33,572 nucleotides of DNA. Origin: Pseudomonadota bacterium. Its GTDB lineage: Bacteria > Pseudomonadota > Alphaproteobacteria > Acetobacterales > Acetobacteraceae. Location of the stretch: the NCBI GenBank assembly GCA_021798575.1, contig JAJZGI010000026.1, positions 1 through 33,572 on the forward strand. The letters are read 5' to 3'. Below, one piece after another: positions 13,226 through 22,817 of this stretch. The notes beneath the pieces were generated by a model that saw nothing but the letters and a program-made list of their open reading frames with translations, did not search any database and was not told where the DNA came from. The first letter of the stretch is position 1, and each line of letters begins with the position of its first letter. A program made the position numbers and the translations under genes.

Positions 13226-14323
13226 ATGAGCAATGCGACATTTCCACTCATCGGGCCGATTACGCTGGGCCAGGGGCCACGCGCGGTGACGCTGACGACG
13301 CCGGTGATCCTCGCACCACTCTCAGGGGTCACCGATCTGCCGTTCCGCGCCCTGGCGAAGTCCCTCGGCGCCGGGCTCGTGGTCTCGGAGATGATCGCCT
13401 CCTGGGCGATGGTTCGCGAGAACAAGAACACAATGCGCATGGCGGAGGTGGTGGCTGGCGGCGGCCCGTCCTCGGTCCAGCTCGCCGGATGCGATCCTGA
13501 GGCGATGGCCGAGGCGGCGCGCATCGCGGTCGCCAATGGCGCCGATATCATCGATATCAATTTCGGCTGCCCGGTAAAAAAAGTGGCGGTCGGGCAGGCC
13601 GCGGGCTCGGCGCTGATGCGCGATGAGGCCCAGGCCGCACGGATTTTGAGCGCCACGGTGCGCGCGGTCGAGGTCCCTGTGACCCTGAAGATGCGCATGG
13701 GCTGGGACCGCGAGAGCCTGAACGCCCCGGCGCTCGCGCGCATCGCGCAGGCTTGCGGCATCGCCATGGTCACGGTGCATGGCCGCACCCGCCAACAGTT
13801 CTATGATGGCATGGCGGACTGGGATTTCATCGCGCGGGTGAAGGATGCGGTGAGTATTCCGGTGATCGTCAATGGCGATATCACCAGCGAGGCGCGCGCC
13901 GCCGAGGCGTTGGCCCGCTCCGGCGCGGATGGCGTGATGATCGGCCGTGGCGCCTACGGGCGGCCATGGTTTCTGGCCCAGGTGGCGGAATATCTCACCA
14001 CCGGCGTGCGCTCGCCAGCGCCCGACCTGGCCCAGCAGAAGGCCGTGCTACTGCACCACTACACGCATATTCTGGCGCATTTTGGTGCGCGTGCCGGCGT
14101 ACGCCTCGCGCGCAAGCATGTGGCGTGGTATAGCCATGGGCTACGCGGCTCGGCGGCATTCCGCGCCGCGATGAACCGGCTGGACGATGCCGCCGCCGTG
14201 GTGGCGCTGATCGACGCATTCTACGACCCGCTGATCGACGCGGGTTTCGTCCGCCAGGATGAATCCCCGCCGGAGCATTCCTCAAACGCCGCGAACCTCC
14301 CGATAGGGACTTTGGCGGCGTGA
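13226..14323 (+). CDS. dusB: tRNA-dihydrouridine synthase (NifR3/DusB)
   Basis: A 365-aa FMN- and NADPH-dependent enzyme reducing uridines in the tRNA D-loop. The TIM barrel begins [28 protein letters not shown] and [18 protein letters not shown] follow; catalytic Cys115 lies in [11 protein letters not shown]; later come [25 protein letters not shown] and [14 protein letters not shown] (phosphate binding). The C-terminal helical domain ([18 protein letters not shown]) binds tRNA. It is slightly longer than usual because of a Ser/Pro-rich tail. It heads the ntr operon, as nifR3 does in other alphaproteobacteria, and overlaps ntrB by 4 nt. The ribosome site before ATG 13226 is weak. Confidence 0.95.
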   Translation: MSNATFPLIGPITLGQGPRAVTLTTPVILAPLSGVTDLPFRALAKSLGAGLVVSEMIASWAMVRENKNTMRMAEVVAGGGPSSVQLAGCDPEAMAEAARIAVANGADIIDINFGCPVKKVAVGQAAGSALMRDEAQAARILSATVRAVEVPVTLKMRMGWDRESLNAPALARIAQACGIAMVTVHGRTRQQFYDGMADWDFIARVKDAVSIPVIVNGDITSEARAAEALARSGADGVMIGRGAYGRPWFLAQVAEYLTTGVRSPAPDLAQQKAVLLHHYTHILAHFGARAGVRLARKHVAWYSHGLRGSAAFRAAMNRLDDAAAVVALIDAFYDPLIDAGFVRQDESPPEHSSNAANLPIGTLAA

Positions 14324-15468
14324 GCGGGTTCAAAAGAGCTTTTGGCCTGATGAAGCGCAACCCCCGCGCGGCCAGCGAGCCGCGGGTGGATGCCGCGCGC
14401 ATCCTCGATGCACTGCCGCTGGCCATGGTGGTACTGGACGAGCAGGATAATATCTCCACGGTCAACTATGCGGCGGAGGAGTTTTTTGGCTCTTCCAAGA
14501 ACCTGCTGATGAACACGCATCTTAGCGAGATTCTGCCGCTCGATCATCCGATATTCCTGGTGCTGGAGCGCGCCCGGCGGGACGGGTTGACGGTCGCCGA
14601 GCATGACATGGCGCTGGAGGGCCCCAGGCTGGCGCGCCGGGGCTGCGCGGTACAGGCGGCACCCTTGCAAGATGCGCCCGGGTTCGTCGTGCTCACCCTC
14701 CAGGATGAATCGGCGGCGCGTGCGCTGGACCAACAGATGTCCGCTCGTAATGCGGCGCGCAGCATCACCGGCATGGCCGCGATTCTGGCGCATGAGGTGA
14801 AAAACCCGCTGTCTGGCATTCGCGGCGCGGCGCAACTGCTGGAGGCCAGCGCGCCCGCGCAGGACCGCGAACTCGCCGTGCTCATCCGCGACGAGGCCGA
14901 CCGCATCCGCGCCATGGTCGAGCGCATGGAAACCTTCGGTGAGAAAAAACTGGAGCGTCACGCAGTGAATATTCACCGTGTGCTGGAGCATGTCCGCAAG
15001 CTCTCGGGCTCGGGCTTTGCGGCGCGGATCAGATTCATCGAGAGCTACGACCCCAGCCTGCCGCATGTGCACGGCAACCGCGACCAACTCGTACAGGTGT
15101 TGCTCAACCTCGTGAAAAACGCCGCCGAGTCGATCGCCGGGATGGAGCGCGACGATGGCGAGATCCATCTCTCCACCGGGTTCCAGCATGGGGTGCGGCT
15201 CAGCGCCTCCTCCGGGCGGATGCGCGCAAACCTGCCGCTGTTCGTCGCAGTGCGCGATAATGGGCCCGGGATTCCGGAAGATATCCGGCGGCATCTGTTC
15301 GAGCCTTTCATCAGCACCAAGGCCTCGGGCAGCGGGCTCGGGCTCGCGCTGGTGGCCAAGATCATCGCCGACCATGGCGGTCTGATCGACATGGAGAGCC
15401 GCCCCGGCCGCACGGAATTTCGTATCAACCTGCCGGTGTTCGAGGAACCCGGGGAAAGTGACGGATAG
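14320..15468 (+). CDS. ntrB: Nitrogen regulation sensor histidine kinase NtrB
   Basis: A 382-aa cytosolic kinase/phosphatase that controls NtrC according to nitrogen status through PII protein. The PAS domain spans about residues 27-130 (ILDALPLAMVVLDEQDNISTVN...). The phosphoacceptor is His158 in ILAHEVKNPLSGIRGAAQLL. The ATPase domain follows with LLNLVKNAAESI (N box), RDNGPGIPEDI (G1), FEPFISTKASGSGLGLALV (F/G2 boxes). The start is a GTG at 14320 overlapping the dusB stop (GTGA), implying translational coupling. No membrane segment is present, as expected. It is followed directly by ntrC with no spacer. Confidence 0.95.
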   Translation: MSGFKRAFGLMKRNPRAASEPRVDAARILDALPLAMVVLDEQDNISTVNYAAEEFFGSSKNLLMNTHLSEILPLDHPIFLVLERARRDGLTVAEHDMALEGPRLARRGCAVQAAPLQDAPGFVVLTLQDESAARALDQQMSARNAARSITGMAAILAHEVKNPLSGIRGAAQLLEASAPAQDRELAVLIRDEADRIRAMVERMETFGEKKLERHAVNIHRVLEHVRKLSGSGFAARIRFIESYDPSLPHVHGNRDQLVQVLLNLVKNAAESIAGMERDDGEIHLSTGFQHGVRLSASSGRMRANLPLFVAVRDNGPGIPEDIRRHLFEPFISTKASGSGLGLALVAKIIADHGGLIDMESRPGRTEFRINLPVFEEPGESDG

Positions 15469-16923
<1,455 letters not shown>

Positions 16924-16928
16924 GCCGG

Positions 16929-19178
16929 ATGGCCGACAGTAGGCCAGCGCATATGGCACCAGAGCCGGAGGCTGCGCCACGCACCTGGACGGGCTTGGCG
17001 CTGAATGTGCTGCTGGGGCGGGTGACCACGCTGCTGGTCGCCTCGCTCACGCTGGCGCTGGGCTTTGCGTCCTTCGCCATTCTCGCCGGGCGGGTGAAGG
17101 TCAATGTGCACTCGGGCTTCGCGATCGGCCTGATCGTCGCGGATTTCGCCTCGCTGCTGTTTTTAATTTTGCTGCTGGTGGGCCGCGTGGCGCGCGTCGT
17201 CCTGGAGCGCAAACGCGGCGCCGCCGGTGCCAGGCTGCACATCCGGCTGATGTTTCTGTTCGGCGGCGTGGCGGCGGTGCCCGCGATCCTGGTAGCGGTA
17301 TTCGCCATCGTTTTTTTTAATTTCGGCATCCAGGCATGGTTCAATCAACGGGTGCAGACCGCGCTCGATGAGAGCAACGAGGTGGCGCAGGGCTATCTGG
17401 CCGAGCATAATAACGACATCCGGCTGGACGCGCTGGCGATGGCGAATGATCTGTCCGAAAACGGCTCGATATTTTTTGGTGACCCAAGCGAATTTGCCAA
17501 TTATCTGGTCAACCAGGCCACTGTGCGCGGCCTGACGCAGGCGGAGATTTTCGAGCCTCTGGATGGCGAGATTTTGGCCTCGGCCGGATTGTTCGCCGGG
17601 CTCGCCTCCACCATCCCCGACGCCCGCGAGATCGCCCTGGCGCAACATGGGAACGTGCCGGTCTACAGCCCGCCGGGCAGCACGGTCGAACAGGCGGTGA
17701 TCAAGCTCGATATCACGCCGCCGATGATGCTGATGATCGAAAAACCAATCGACCCCGCGATTCTCGACCATGTGAACAAGACCGAGCAGGCAGTGGCGGA
17801 ATATCAACGACTCTCGAAAAACCGCGCCGGGCTGGAGACCGCCTTCGCGCTTATCATTCTGGTGTTGACCCTGCTCGTGCTCTCCGCCCTGGTGGGTTTT
17901 GGCCTGGTCATCGCCAACCAGATCGCGCGGCCGATCGGCCATCTGATCCGTGCGGCGGAGAATGTGCGCGCGGGCAACCTCTCCGTGCGGGTGCCCGAGC
18001 GGCCAACCGGCGACGAGATGGCCGGGCTCTCGCGCGCCTTCAACCGTATGACGGCACAGCTCGCGGCGCAGCACAGCGAGCTGATGGATGTGAATGGCCA
18101 GCTCGATGAGCGGCGCCGCTTCACCGAGACGGTGCTGGCCGGCGTCTCCGCCGGGGTGATCGGCCTGGATCGGCTCGGGCGGATCGAGCTGCCCAACCGC
18201 GCCGCCTCTGAGCTGCTGCGCATGGATCTCTCAACCCACATCGGCCAAAGCCTGGCTGACGTCGCGCCGGAATTCGGCACGCTGATGACCGCCGTGCTGA
18301 CGACACCCGAGCGCCCTGCAACCGCCGAGATCGAGCATGGCCCGGCGATGCAGAAGCGCGTGCTGCTGGTGCGCATCGGCGCCGAACTGGAGGCAGGCGA
18401 ACCCGACGGGTTTATCGTGACCTTCGATGACGTGACTGAGCTGCTCGCCGCCCAGCGCAAGGCGGCATGGGCCGACGTGGCACGGCGCATCGCCCATGAG
18501 ATCAAAAATCCGCTTACCCCCATCCAGCTCTCGGCGGAGCGGCTCAAGCGCCGTTTCAGCCGCGAGATCACCTCTGACCCGGAGGGCTTCAGCCAGTGCG
18601 CCGATACGATCGTGCGCCATGTCGGCGATATTGGCCGAATGGTGGATGAATTCTCGACCTTCGCGCGGATGCCAGCGCCGGTGATGCGCGAGGAATCCCT
18701 GGAGCGGATCGCGCGCGAGGCCATGGTGCTACAGCGCGTGGCACAGCCGCGGATGCAATGGAGCGTCGAGATCATCCAGCCGCTGCGCGCGGTGTGCGAC
18801 CGTCGGCTTCTCGGCCAGGCGCTGACAAACCTGCTGGCCAACGCCGCCGATGCGGTGGCCATGCGGGCTGGCGCCAGCCATATCACGCTGCGGCTGGAAG
18901 CCTCCGGTGAGATGGCCGTGATGAGCGTGACCGACGATGGCATCGGCCTGCCGGACGCCGAGCGCGCGCGTCTCACCGAGCCCTATGTGACCCATAAGCC
19001 CAAAGGCACGGGCCTCGGGCTTGCGATTGTCCGCAAGATCATGGAGGACCATGGCGGCGCGCTGGAACTCGCGGATGCGCCCAGTGGCCCCGGGGCACAA
19101 ATTAGCCTTATTCTGCCTGCAATTCCGCAGCAGGCAGAAGCGCCGCCGGAAGATTTTAGGGAGTTGCCCACAATATGA
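16929..19178 (+). CDS. ntrY: Membrane sensor histidine kinase NtrY
   Basis: 749 aa. Three N-terminal membrane helices lie at about 30-52, 64-87 and 107-131, then an extracytoplasmic domain (132-300), a fourth helix (about 302-328), and a HAMP linker (QIARPIGHLIRAAENVRAGN, about 331-380). A PAS domain covers about 395-505, the phosphoacceptor is His523 in VARRIAHEIKNPLTPIQLSAERL, and the ATPase domain has LLANAADAV, VTDDGIGLPDAE and THKPKGTGLGLAIVRKIMEDHGG. This order is characteristic of NtrY, partner of NtrX, implicated in nitrogen, redox and envelope signalling in alphaproteobacteria. It begins 5 nt after ntrC and overlaps ntrX by 4 nt. Confidence 0.95.
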   Translation: MADSRPAHMAPEPEAAPRTWTGLALNVLLGRVTTLLVASLTLALGFASFAILAGRVKVNVHSGFAIGLIVADFASLLFLILLLVGRVARVVLERKRGAAGARLHIRLMFLFGGVAAVPAILVAVFAIVFFNFGIQAWFNQRVQTALDESNEVAQGYLAEHNNDIRLDALAMANDLSENGSIFFGDPSEFANYLVNQATVRGLTQAEIFEPLDGEILASAGLFAGLASTIPDAREIALAQHGNVPVYSPPGSTVEQAVIKLDITPPMMLMIEKPIDPAILDHVNKTEQAVAEYQRLSKNRAGLETAFALIILVLTLLVLSALVGFGLVIANQIARPIGHLIRAAENVRAGNLSVRVPERPTGDEMAGLSRAFNRMTAQLAAQHSELMDVNGQLDERRRFTETVLAGVSAGVIGLDRLGRIELPNRAASELLRMDLSTHIGQSLADVAPEFGTLMTAVLTTPERPATAEIEHGPAMQKRVLLVRIGAELEAGEPDGFIVTFDDVTELLAAQRKAAWADVARRIAHEIKNPLTPIQLSAERLKRRFSREITSDPEGFSQCADTIVRHVGDIGRMVDEFSTFARMPAPVMREESLERIAREAMVLQRVAQPRMQWSVEIIQPLRAVCDRRLLGQALTNLLANAADAVAMRAGASHITLRLEASGEMAVMSVTDDGIGLPDAERARLTEPYVTHKPKGTGLGLAIVRKIMEDHGGALELADAPSGPGAQISLILPAIPQQAEAPPEDFRELPTI

Positions 19179-20563
19179 CTGAGATCCTCATCGTCGATGA
19201 CGAGCCGGATATAAGGCTGCTGATTGAAGCGATTCTGCGCGATGAGGGGTTTGAGGCGCGCAGCGCGGGCACGGCGGACGAGGCCATCGAGGCCTACCGC
19301 GTGCGCAGGCCCAACCTCGTCATCCTGGATGTATGGCTGCAAGGCTCAAAGCTGGATGGTATCGGGATTCTGGACGTGCTGCACCAGGAGCAGCCGCGTG
19401 TGCCGGTGGTGATGATCTCGGGCCATGGCACGATCGAGACGGCGGTGGCGGCGATCCAGCGCGGCGCCTATGATTTTATCGAAAAACCGTTCAACTCCGA
19501 CCGGCTGCTGCTGGTGGTGCGCCGTGCGCTGGAAGCCGCGAAACTGACGGCTGAGAACGCCGAGCTGCGCCTGCGCGTGGGTGACGAGAACACATTGATC
19601 GGCGAGGGCAACGGCATCGCCGCGCTGCGCACGGCGGTGGAGCGGGTGGCCCCCACGGGCTCGCGCGTGCTCATCTCCGGCCCGCCGGGTGCGGGCAAGG
19701 AGACGGTGGCGCGCATGATCCACGCGAAATCCCGCCGCGCCGAGGGGCCGTTCGTGGCGCTGAACTGCGCGATTCTGGCGCCGGAGCGTTTTGAGGCAGA
19801 GATTTTCGGCATGGAGGCTGGGGCGGATGCGCACGCCACCCCCCGGCGCGTGGGCGTGCTGGAGCGCGCGCACGGCGGCACGCTGCTGCTCGACGAGATC
19901 TCCGACATGCCGTTGGAGACCCAAAGCAAGATCGCGCGCGTGCTGCAGGACCAGAGCTTTGAACGGGTAGGTGGCTCAGGCCAGCGGGTAAAGGTGGATG
20001 TGCGCGTGCTGGCCTCCACCGTGCGTGACCTGACCGTCGAGATCACGGCCGGGCGCTTCCGCGAGGATTTATATTACCGGCTCGCCGTGGTGCCGCTGCG
20101 CGTGCCGCCGCTGCGCGAACGGCGCGAGGACATCCCCGCTTTGGCCGCCAACTTCCTGGCGCGCGCGGCCCAGGCCTCCGGCCTGCCGGCGCGCCCCCTG
20201 GGCTCGGATGCGATCGCCGCACTACAGGCGCATGAATGGCCGGGCAATGTGCGGCAGTTACGCAATATCATGGACTGGCTGATGATCATGCACGCCGCCG
20301 AGGTGGAGATGTTCCGCGCCGAGCATCTGCCGACGGAACTGTCGGCGCACGCACCGCGCGCCCTGGCAATCGACCCGGCGGCGGATGTGATGGCGCTGCC
20401 GCTGCGCGAGGCGCGCGATGTCTTCGAGACCCAATATTTACAGGCGCAACTGCTGCGCCATGGCGGCAATATCAGCCGCACGGCGAATTTTGTCGGCATG
20501 GAGCGCAGCGCGCTGCACCGCAAGCTGAAACAACTGGGGATTGGCACCGACGACCGCGGCTAG
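19175..20563 (+). CDS. ntrX: NtrX-type response regulator without GAFTGA
   Basis: 462 aa. The receiver domain has phosphoacceptor Asp52 (NLVILDVWLQG) and Lys in FIEKPFN. The AAA+ domain has GPPGAGKE (Walker A) and GGTLLLDEISDMP (Walker B). Where NtrC has GAFTGA, this protein reads EIFGMEAGADAHATPRRVGVLERA, so the sigma-54 contact loop is missing. The C-terminal Fis-like helix-turn-helix (ISRTANFVGMERSALHRKLKQLGI) is intact. NtrX proteins commonly lack the loop and are thought to act through sigma-70 promoters or as repressors. ATG overlaps the ntrY stop (ATGA). hfq, which often follows ntrX in related bacteria, is absent; a very AT-rich gap comes next. Confidence 0.95.
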   Translation: MTEILIVDDEPDIRLLIEAILRDEGFEARSAGTADEAIEAYRVRRPNLVILDVWLQGSKLDGIGILDVLHQEQPRVPVVMISGHGTIETAVAAIQRGAYDFIEKPFNSDRLLLVVRRALEAAKLTAENAELRLRVGDENTLIGEGNGIAALRTAVERVAPTGSRVLISGPPGAGKETVARMIHAKSRRAEGPFVALNCAILAPERFEAEIFGMEAGADAHATPRRVGVLERAHGGTLLLDEISDMPLETQSKIARVLQDQSFERVGGSGQRVKVDVRVLASTVRDLTVEITAGRFREDLYYRLAVVPLRVPPLRERREDIPALAANFLARAAQASGLPARPLGSDAIAALQAHEWPGNVRQLRNIMDWLMIMHAAEVEMFRAEHLPTELSAHAPRALAIDPAADVMALPLREARDVFETQYLQAQLLRHGGNISRTANFVGMERSALHRKLKQLGIGTDDRG

Positions 20564-21009
20564 CAACCTTAAATTCTATCCACACACCTTTGAATTGATT
20601 GAAGAACCGATTTGGAAAACGCTTCACAATAAATTGACTGGACAGTTGATTTTTTGATAACTATACGAATAATAGAAATAATTTCAATTTAGATTTTATT
20701 TTTGGTATAAATATATGTTTTTATACTAATTTTGCTCTATTTTTATGCTGCAAGCAGGTTTTGATTGTTAATTACACCTCGAAAAATCCCTTTCAAGGTT
20801 AACTTTTTTGTAATTTTTATAGTTCAGCCTGCCGAAACGACGTCCGCGCGAATAACTATTTGACAAAATCCGTTATTTTCCATGTATTAGGCTTGAACCC
20901 TTACAGGTTTAGTCGTGGGAAGCGGAAATCAAATCGTTTCTCGTTAAAGATGTTTAAGTTTACCGACCCGTCTATTCCCCCTGGGAAATTATTTGCAAAG
21001 GAATTACTC
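20564..21009. other. AT-rich intergenic region and flp leader
   Basis: 446 bp strikingly AT-rich in a GC-rich neighbourhood, with many A/T tracts between about 20600 and 20820. No terminator for ntrX is obvious. Several -35-like hexamers occur (TTGACT at 20634-20639, TTGATT shortly after). The best promoter is at 20860 and is listed separately. The last ~115 nt form the predicted flp leader. No coding sequence is supported; an in-frame TTG extension of flp from 20860 lacks a ribosome site. The composition suggests a target for a xenogeneic silencer or nucleoid protein, or an UP-element-rich control region. Confidence 0.5.
20860..20888 (+). promoter_or_regulatory. Predicted flp promoter
   Basis: A perfect TTGACA (20860-20865) with a 17-bp spacer leads to TGTATT (20883-20888, 4 of 6 consensus). 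The very A/T-rich sequence upstream could act as an UP element. It predicts a leader of about 115 nt before the flp ATG. Confidence 0.5.
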
Positions 21010-21198
21010 ATGCTTGTTAACTACGTTCGTACCGCTCTCGCCGTTAAACTGAACGCTCTCAAACTCGACAAACGCGCTGTCACCGCGATTGAATATGCGC
21101 TGATCGCCGCCCTGATCGCCGTCGTCATCATCGGCGCGGTCACCACACTTGGCAAAAACGTCGGCAATACTTTCAATACCGTCGCGTCAGAGCTCTGA
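21010..21198 (+). CDS. flp: Flp/Fap-type major pilin
   Basis: 62 aa, the building block of Tad pili. The leader peptide ends at KLDKRA, followed by VTAIEYALIAALIAVVIIGAVTTLG, the hydrophobic helix with the Flp Glu-Tyr pair. Flp prepilins are normally cut after Gly in G/xxxxEY; here the residue at the cut is Ala (RA/VTAIEY), a conservative change that the prepilin peptidase may tolerate. The leader is also long (about 28 residues). ATG 21010 follows AAAGGA at good spacing. It has its own promoter and is separated from the assembly genes by a strong terminator, as expected for a pilin made in excess. Confidence 0.92.
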   Translation: MLVNYVRTALAVKLNALKLDKRAVTAIEYALIAALIAVVIIGAVTTLGKNVGNTFNTVASEL

Positions 21199-21236
21199 TC
21201 AACGCCCCGGCCGGGCCTATGGCCCGCCACATGAAT

Positions 21237-21270
21237 CGGCCGGTGGCTTGTTCCATCGGTCGATTTTTTT
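21237..21270 (+). terminator. Rho-independent terminator after flp
   Basis: CGGCCGGTGG (21237-21246) pairs with CCATCGGTCG (21253-21262) as a 10-bp stem with two G-U pairs and a 6-nt loop, followed by A and seven T (21264-21270). A smaller GGGCC/GGCCC hairpin lies just upstream near 21213-21225. Read-through would be limited, so the genes downstream need another promoter or partial termination. Confidence 0.85.
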
Positions 21271-21287
21271 GACAAATGCGTTTTTTC

Positions 21288-21316
21288 ATGACAAAAAATT
21301 CAGATTTCAGTATTTT
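21288..21316 (+). promoter_or_regulatory. Weak candidate promoter for the tad assembly genes
   Basis: ATGACA (21288-21293), 17 bp, TATTTT (21311-21316) lies in the AT-rich 180-bp gap between the flp terminator and the prepilin peptidase gene. The match is moderate; it is proposed because the terminator upstream makes a separate start likely. Confidence 0.3.
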
Positions 21317-21453
21317 AATCCGTATTTAGTCGATCATGGTTAAAATGTTGAAAATAATTAGGAAGAATCTTTCCTTTTAGGGTTATAGAGAGTCATGCGC
21401 GCAGACAGGGTGAAGTTTCGGCAACAAAGGGATGATGGATTAAGCGGATGATC

Positions 21454-21969
21454 ATGGCGGGGTTGGCAATCTTGGCGTGTTCCCTGCTGTTCTACGCGGC
21501 GATGCATGACCTCGCCGCCCGCACGGTGCCGAACTGGCTGTCCGTCGCGCTGTTCTGCATCGGCGTCGGCACCCGGCTGGCGGATCATACGCTGATCAAC
21601 GGCCTGATCATCTCCGCCAGCACCTTCGCCATTCTGTTCGTGCTGTGGGTTCTGGGCGGCATGGGCGGCGGCGATGTCAAGCTCTGGGCGGCGAGCGCGC
21701 TGCTGATCCCGCCGCTGCTGCACCCTGAACTCAACTTCCTCCTGGCGGTCGTGCTGTTCGGCGGCGTCCTGGCCGTTCTGTACCTTTGCCTCGGGCTGGT
21801 CATGCCCCGGCCGCGGGCCGCACGCACGGGCGGGATGCTTCGCCGCGTGCTGCGCGCCGAAGCCTGGCGGATCCACAAAAGAGCGCCCCTGCCCTACGCA
21901 TGCGCCATCGCGGGCGGTGCGATCCTCACGTTTTTGCCCCCTACCCTCCAGACATTAGGTCGCTCATGA
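21454..21969 (+). CDS. cpaA: A24 prepilin peptidase, TadV/CpaA
   Basis: An inner-membrane aspartyl protease, 171 aa from ATG 21454 (an in-frame ATG lies two codons earlier), that removes the Flp leader. The two catalytic Asp motifs are visible: FYAAMHDLAARTVPN early, and LGGMGGGDVKLWAAS in the middle (GxGGGDVK). Hydrophobic segments LAILACSLLFYAA, WLSVALFCIGVG, LIISASTFAILFVLWVLGG, LLAVVLFGGVLAVLYLCLGLV and a C-terminal CAIAGGAILTFL give about six membrane helices. The size fits short CpaA/TadV proteins lacking the methylase domain of PilD. It overlaps cpaB by 4 nt. Confidence 0.9.
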   Translation: MAGLAILACSLLFYAAMHDLAARTVPNWLSVALFCIGVGTRLADHTLINGLIISASTFAILFVLWVLGGMGGGDVKLWAASALLIPPLLHPELNFLLAVVLFGGVLAVLYLCLGLVMPRPRAARTGGMLRRVLRAEAWRIHKRAPLPYACAIAGGAILTFLPPTLQTLGRS

Positions 21970-22817
21970 TTTTCCGTGTTCTCATCTTCGGGCTGTTAAT
22001 CGTCGGGCTCGTCGCCGTGTCGATCTTCGGGGTCGAGATCCTGAACCAGCCCAAGCCGCAGCCCGTGGTGGCGGTCGTCGCGCCGCCGCCGAGCGAGCAG
22101 ATCATCGTCACAGCCGGCGCGCTACAGGCAGGCAGCCTGCTGCAACCCACCGATGTGACCGGCGCCGCCGTGCCGACCAACGCTGTGCCCGCTGGCGCCA
22201 CGCTGGACACGCCGCAGAACATGTCCTCGCTGGTGGGCTCCATGGTGCGCGCGCCGCTCGCCGCCGGCGCGCCGGTTCTCGCCACCGAGGTCATCCACCC
22301 TGGCGACCATGGGTTCCTCGCCGCGGTGCTGGCACCCGGGATGCGCGCCGTCACCGTCGCGGTGGATAACGTGACAGGCGCCAATGGGCTGATCTGGCCA
22401 GGAGATAATGTCGATGTGCTCCTCACCCAGACCATCGCCGGCGCGCCGGAGGATAAAAGCATCGCGGCTGAAGTGGTGCTGAGCGATGTACGGGTGATCG
22501 CGACCGGCGCCGAACTCGTGAAGAACGCCGCCGCCGGGGCGGATGGCGGACAGCCCGCGCAAACGGTCACGCTCGAAGTGACGCCTGAGCAAGCGTCACG
22601 CTGCCTGGTGGCGACCAACCTCGGGCGCTTGTCGCTCATCGTCCATTCGGCGCAGACCCTGGCTGATGGCAAGCCCGCCCGCAATGCGCCGCCAGCACCG
22701 GTATATGCGGGTGAGGTCTCCCCCGCCCTGGCCAGCTCCCAACCCGCGGCGCCGCCACAGGTTTCCACCGTGAAAGTGTTTCAAGGTTCACCCGCTGAGC
22801 AGGATTACAGCTTCTGA
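21966..22817 (+). CDS. cpaB: Tad pilus assembly protein CpaB/RcpC
   Basis: 283 aa. An N-terminal membrane anchor (VLIFGLLIVGLVAVSIFGVEIL) leads into a periplasmic SAF/beta-clip domain: SEQIIVTAGALQAGSLLQPTDV, then APLAAGAPVLATEV, GMRAVTVAVDNVTGANGLIWPGDNVDVLLT, and a C-terminal TVTLEVTPEQASRCLVATNLGRLSLIVHS. These are hallmarks of CpaB/RcpC, which works with the CpaC secretin at the periplasmic face. ATG 21966 overlaps the peptidase stop; the upstream in-frame extension is antisense-like and rejected. The stop overlaps cpaC by 1 nt. Confidence 0.92.
   Translation: MIFRVLIFGLLIVGLVAVSIFGVEILNQPKPQPVVAVVAPPPSEQIIVTAGALQAGSLLQPTDVTGAAVPTNAVPAGATLDTPQNMSSLVGSMVRAPLAAGAPVLATEVIHPGDHGFLAAVLAPGMRAVTVAVDNVTGANGLIWPGDNVDVLLTQTIAGAPEDKSIAAEVVLSDVRVIATGAELVKNAAAGADGGQPAQTVTLEVTPEQASRCLVATNLGRLSLIVHSAQTLADGKPARNAPPAPVYAGEVSPALASSQPAAPPQVSTVKVFQGSPAEQDYSF

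Noticed and set aside
20860-21009. N-terminal extension of flp from a TTG at 20860
   Set aside because: The TTG is part of the predicted -35 hexamer, there is no ribosome site, and the extension would add 50 residues before a normal Flp leader.
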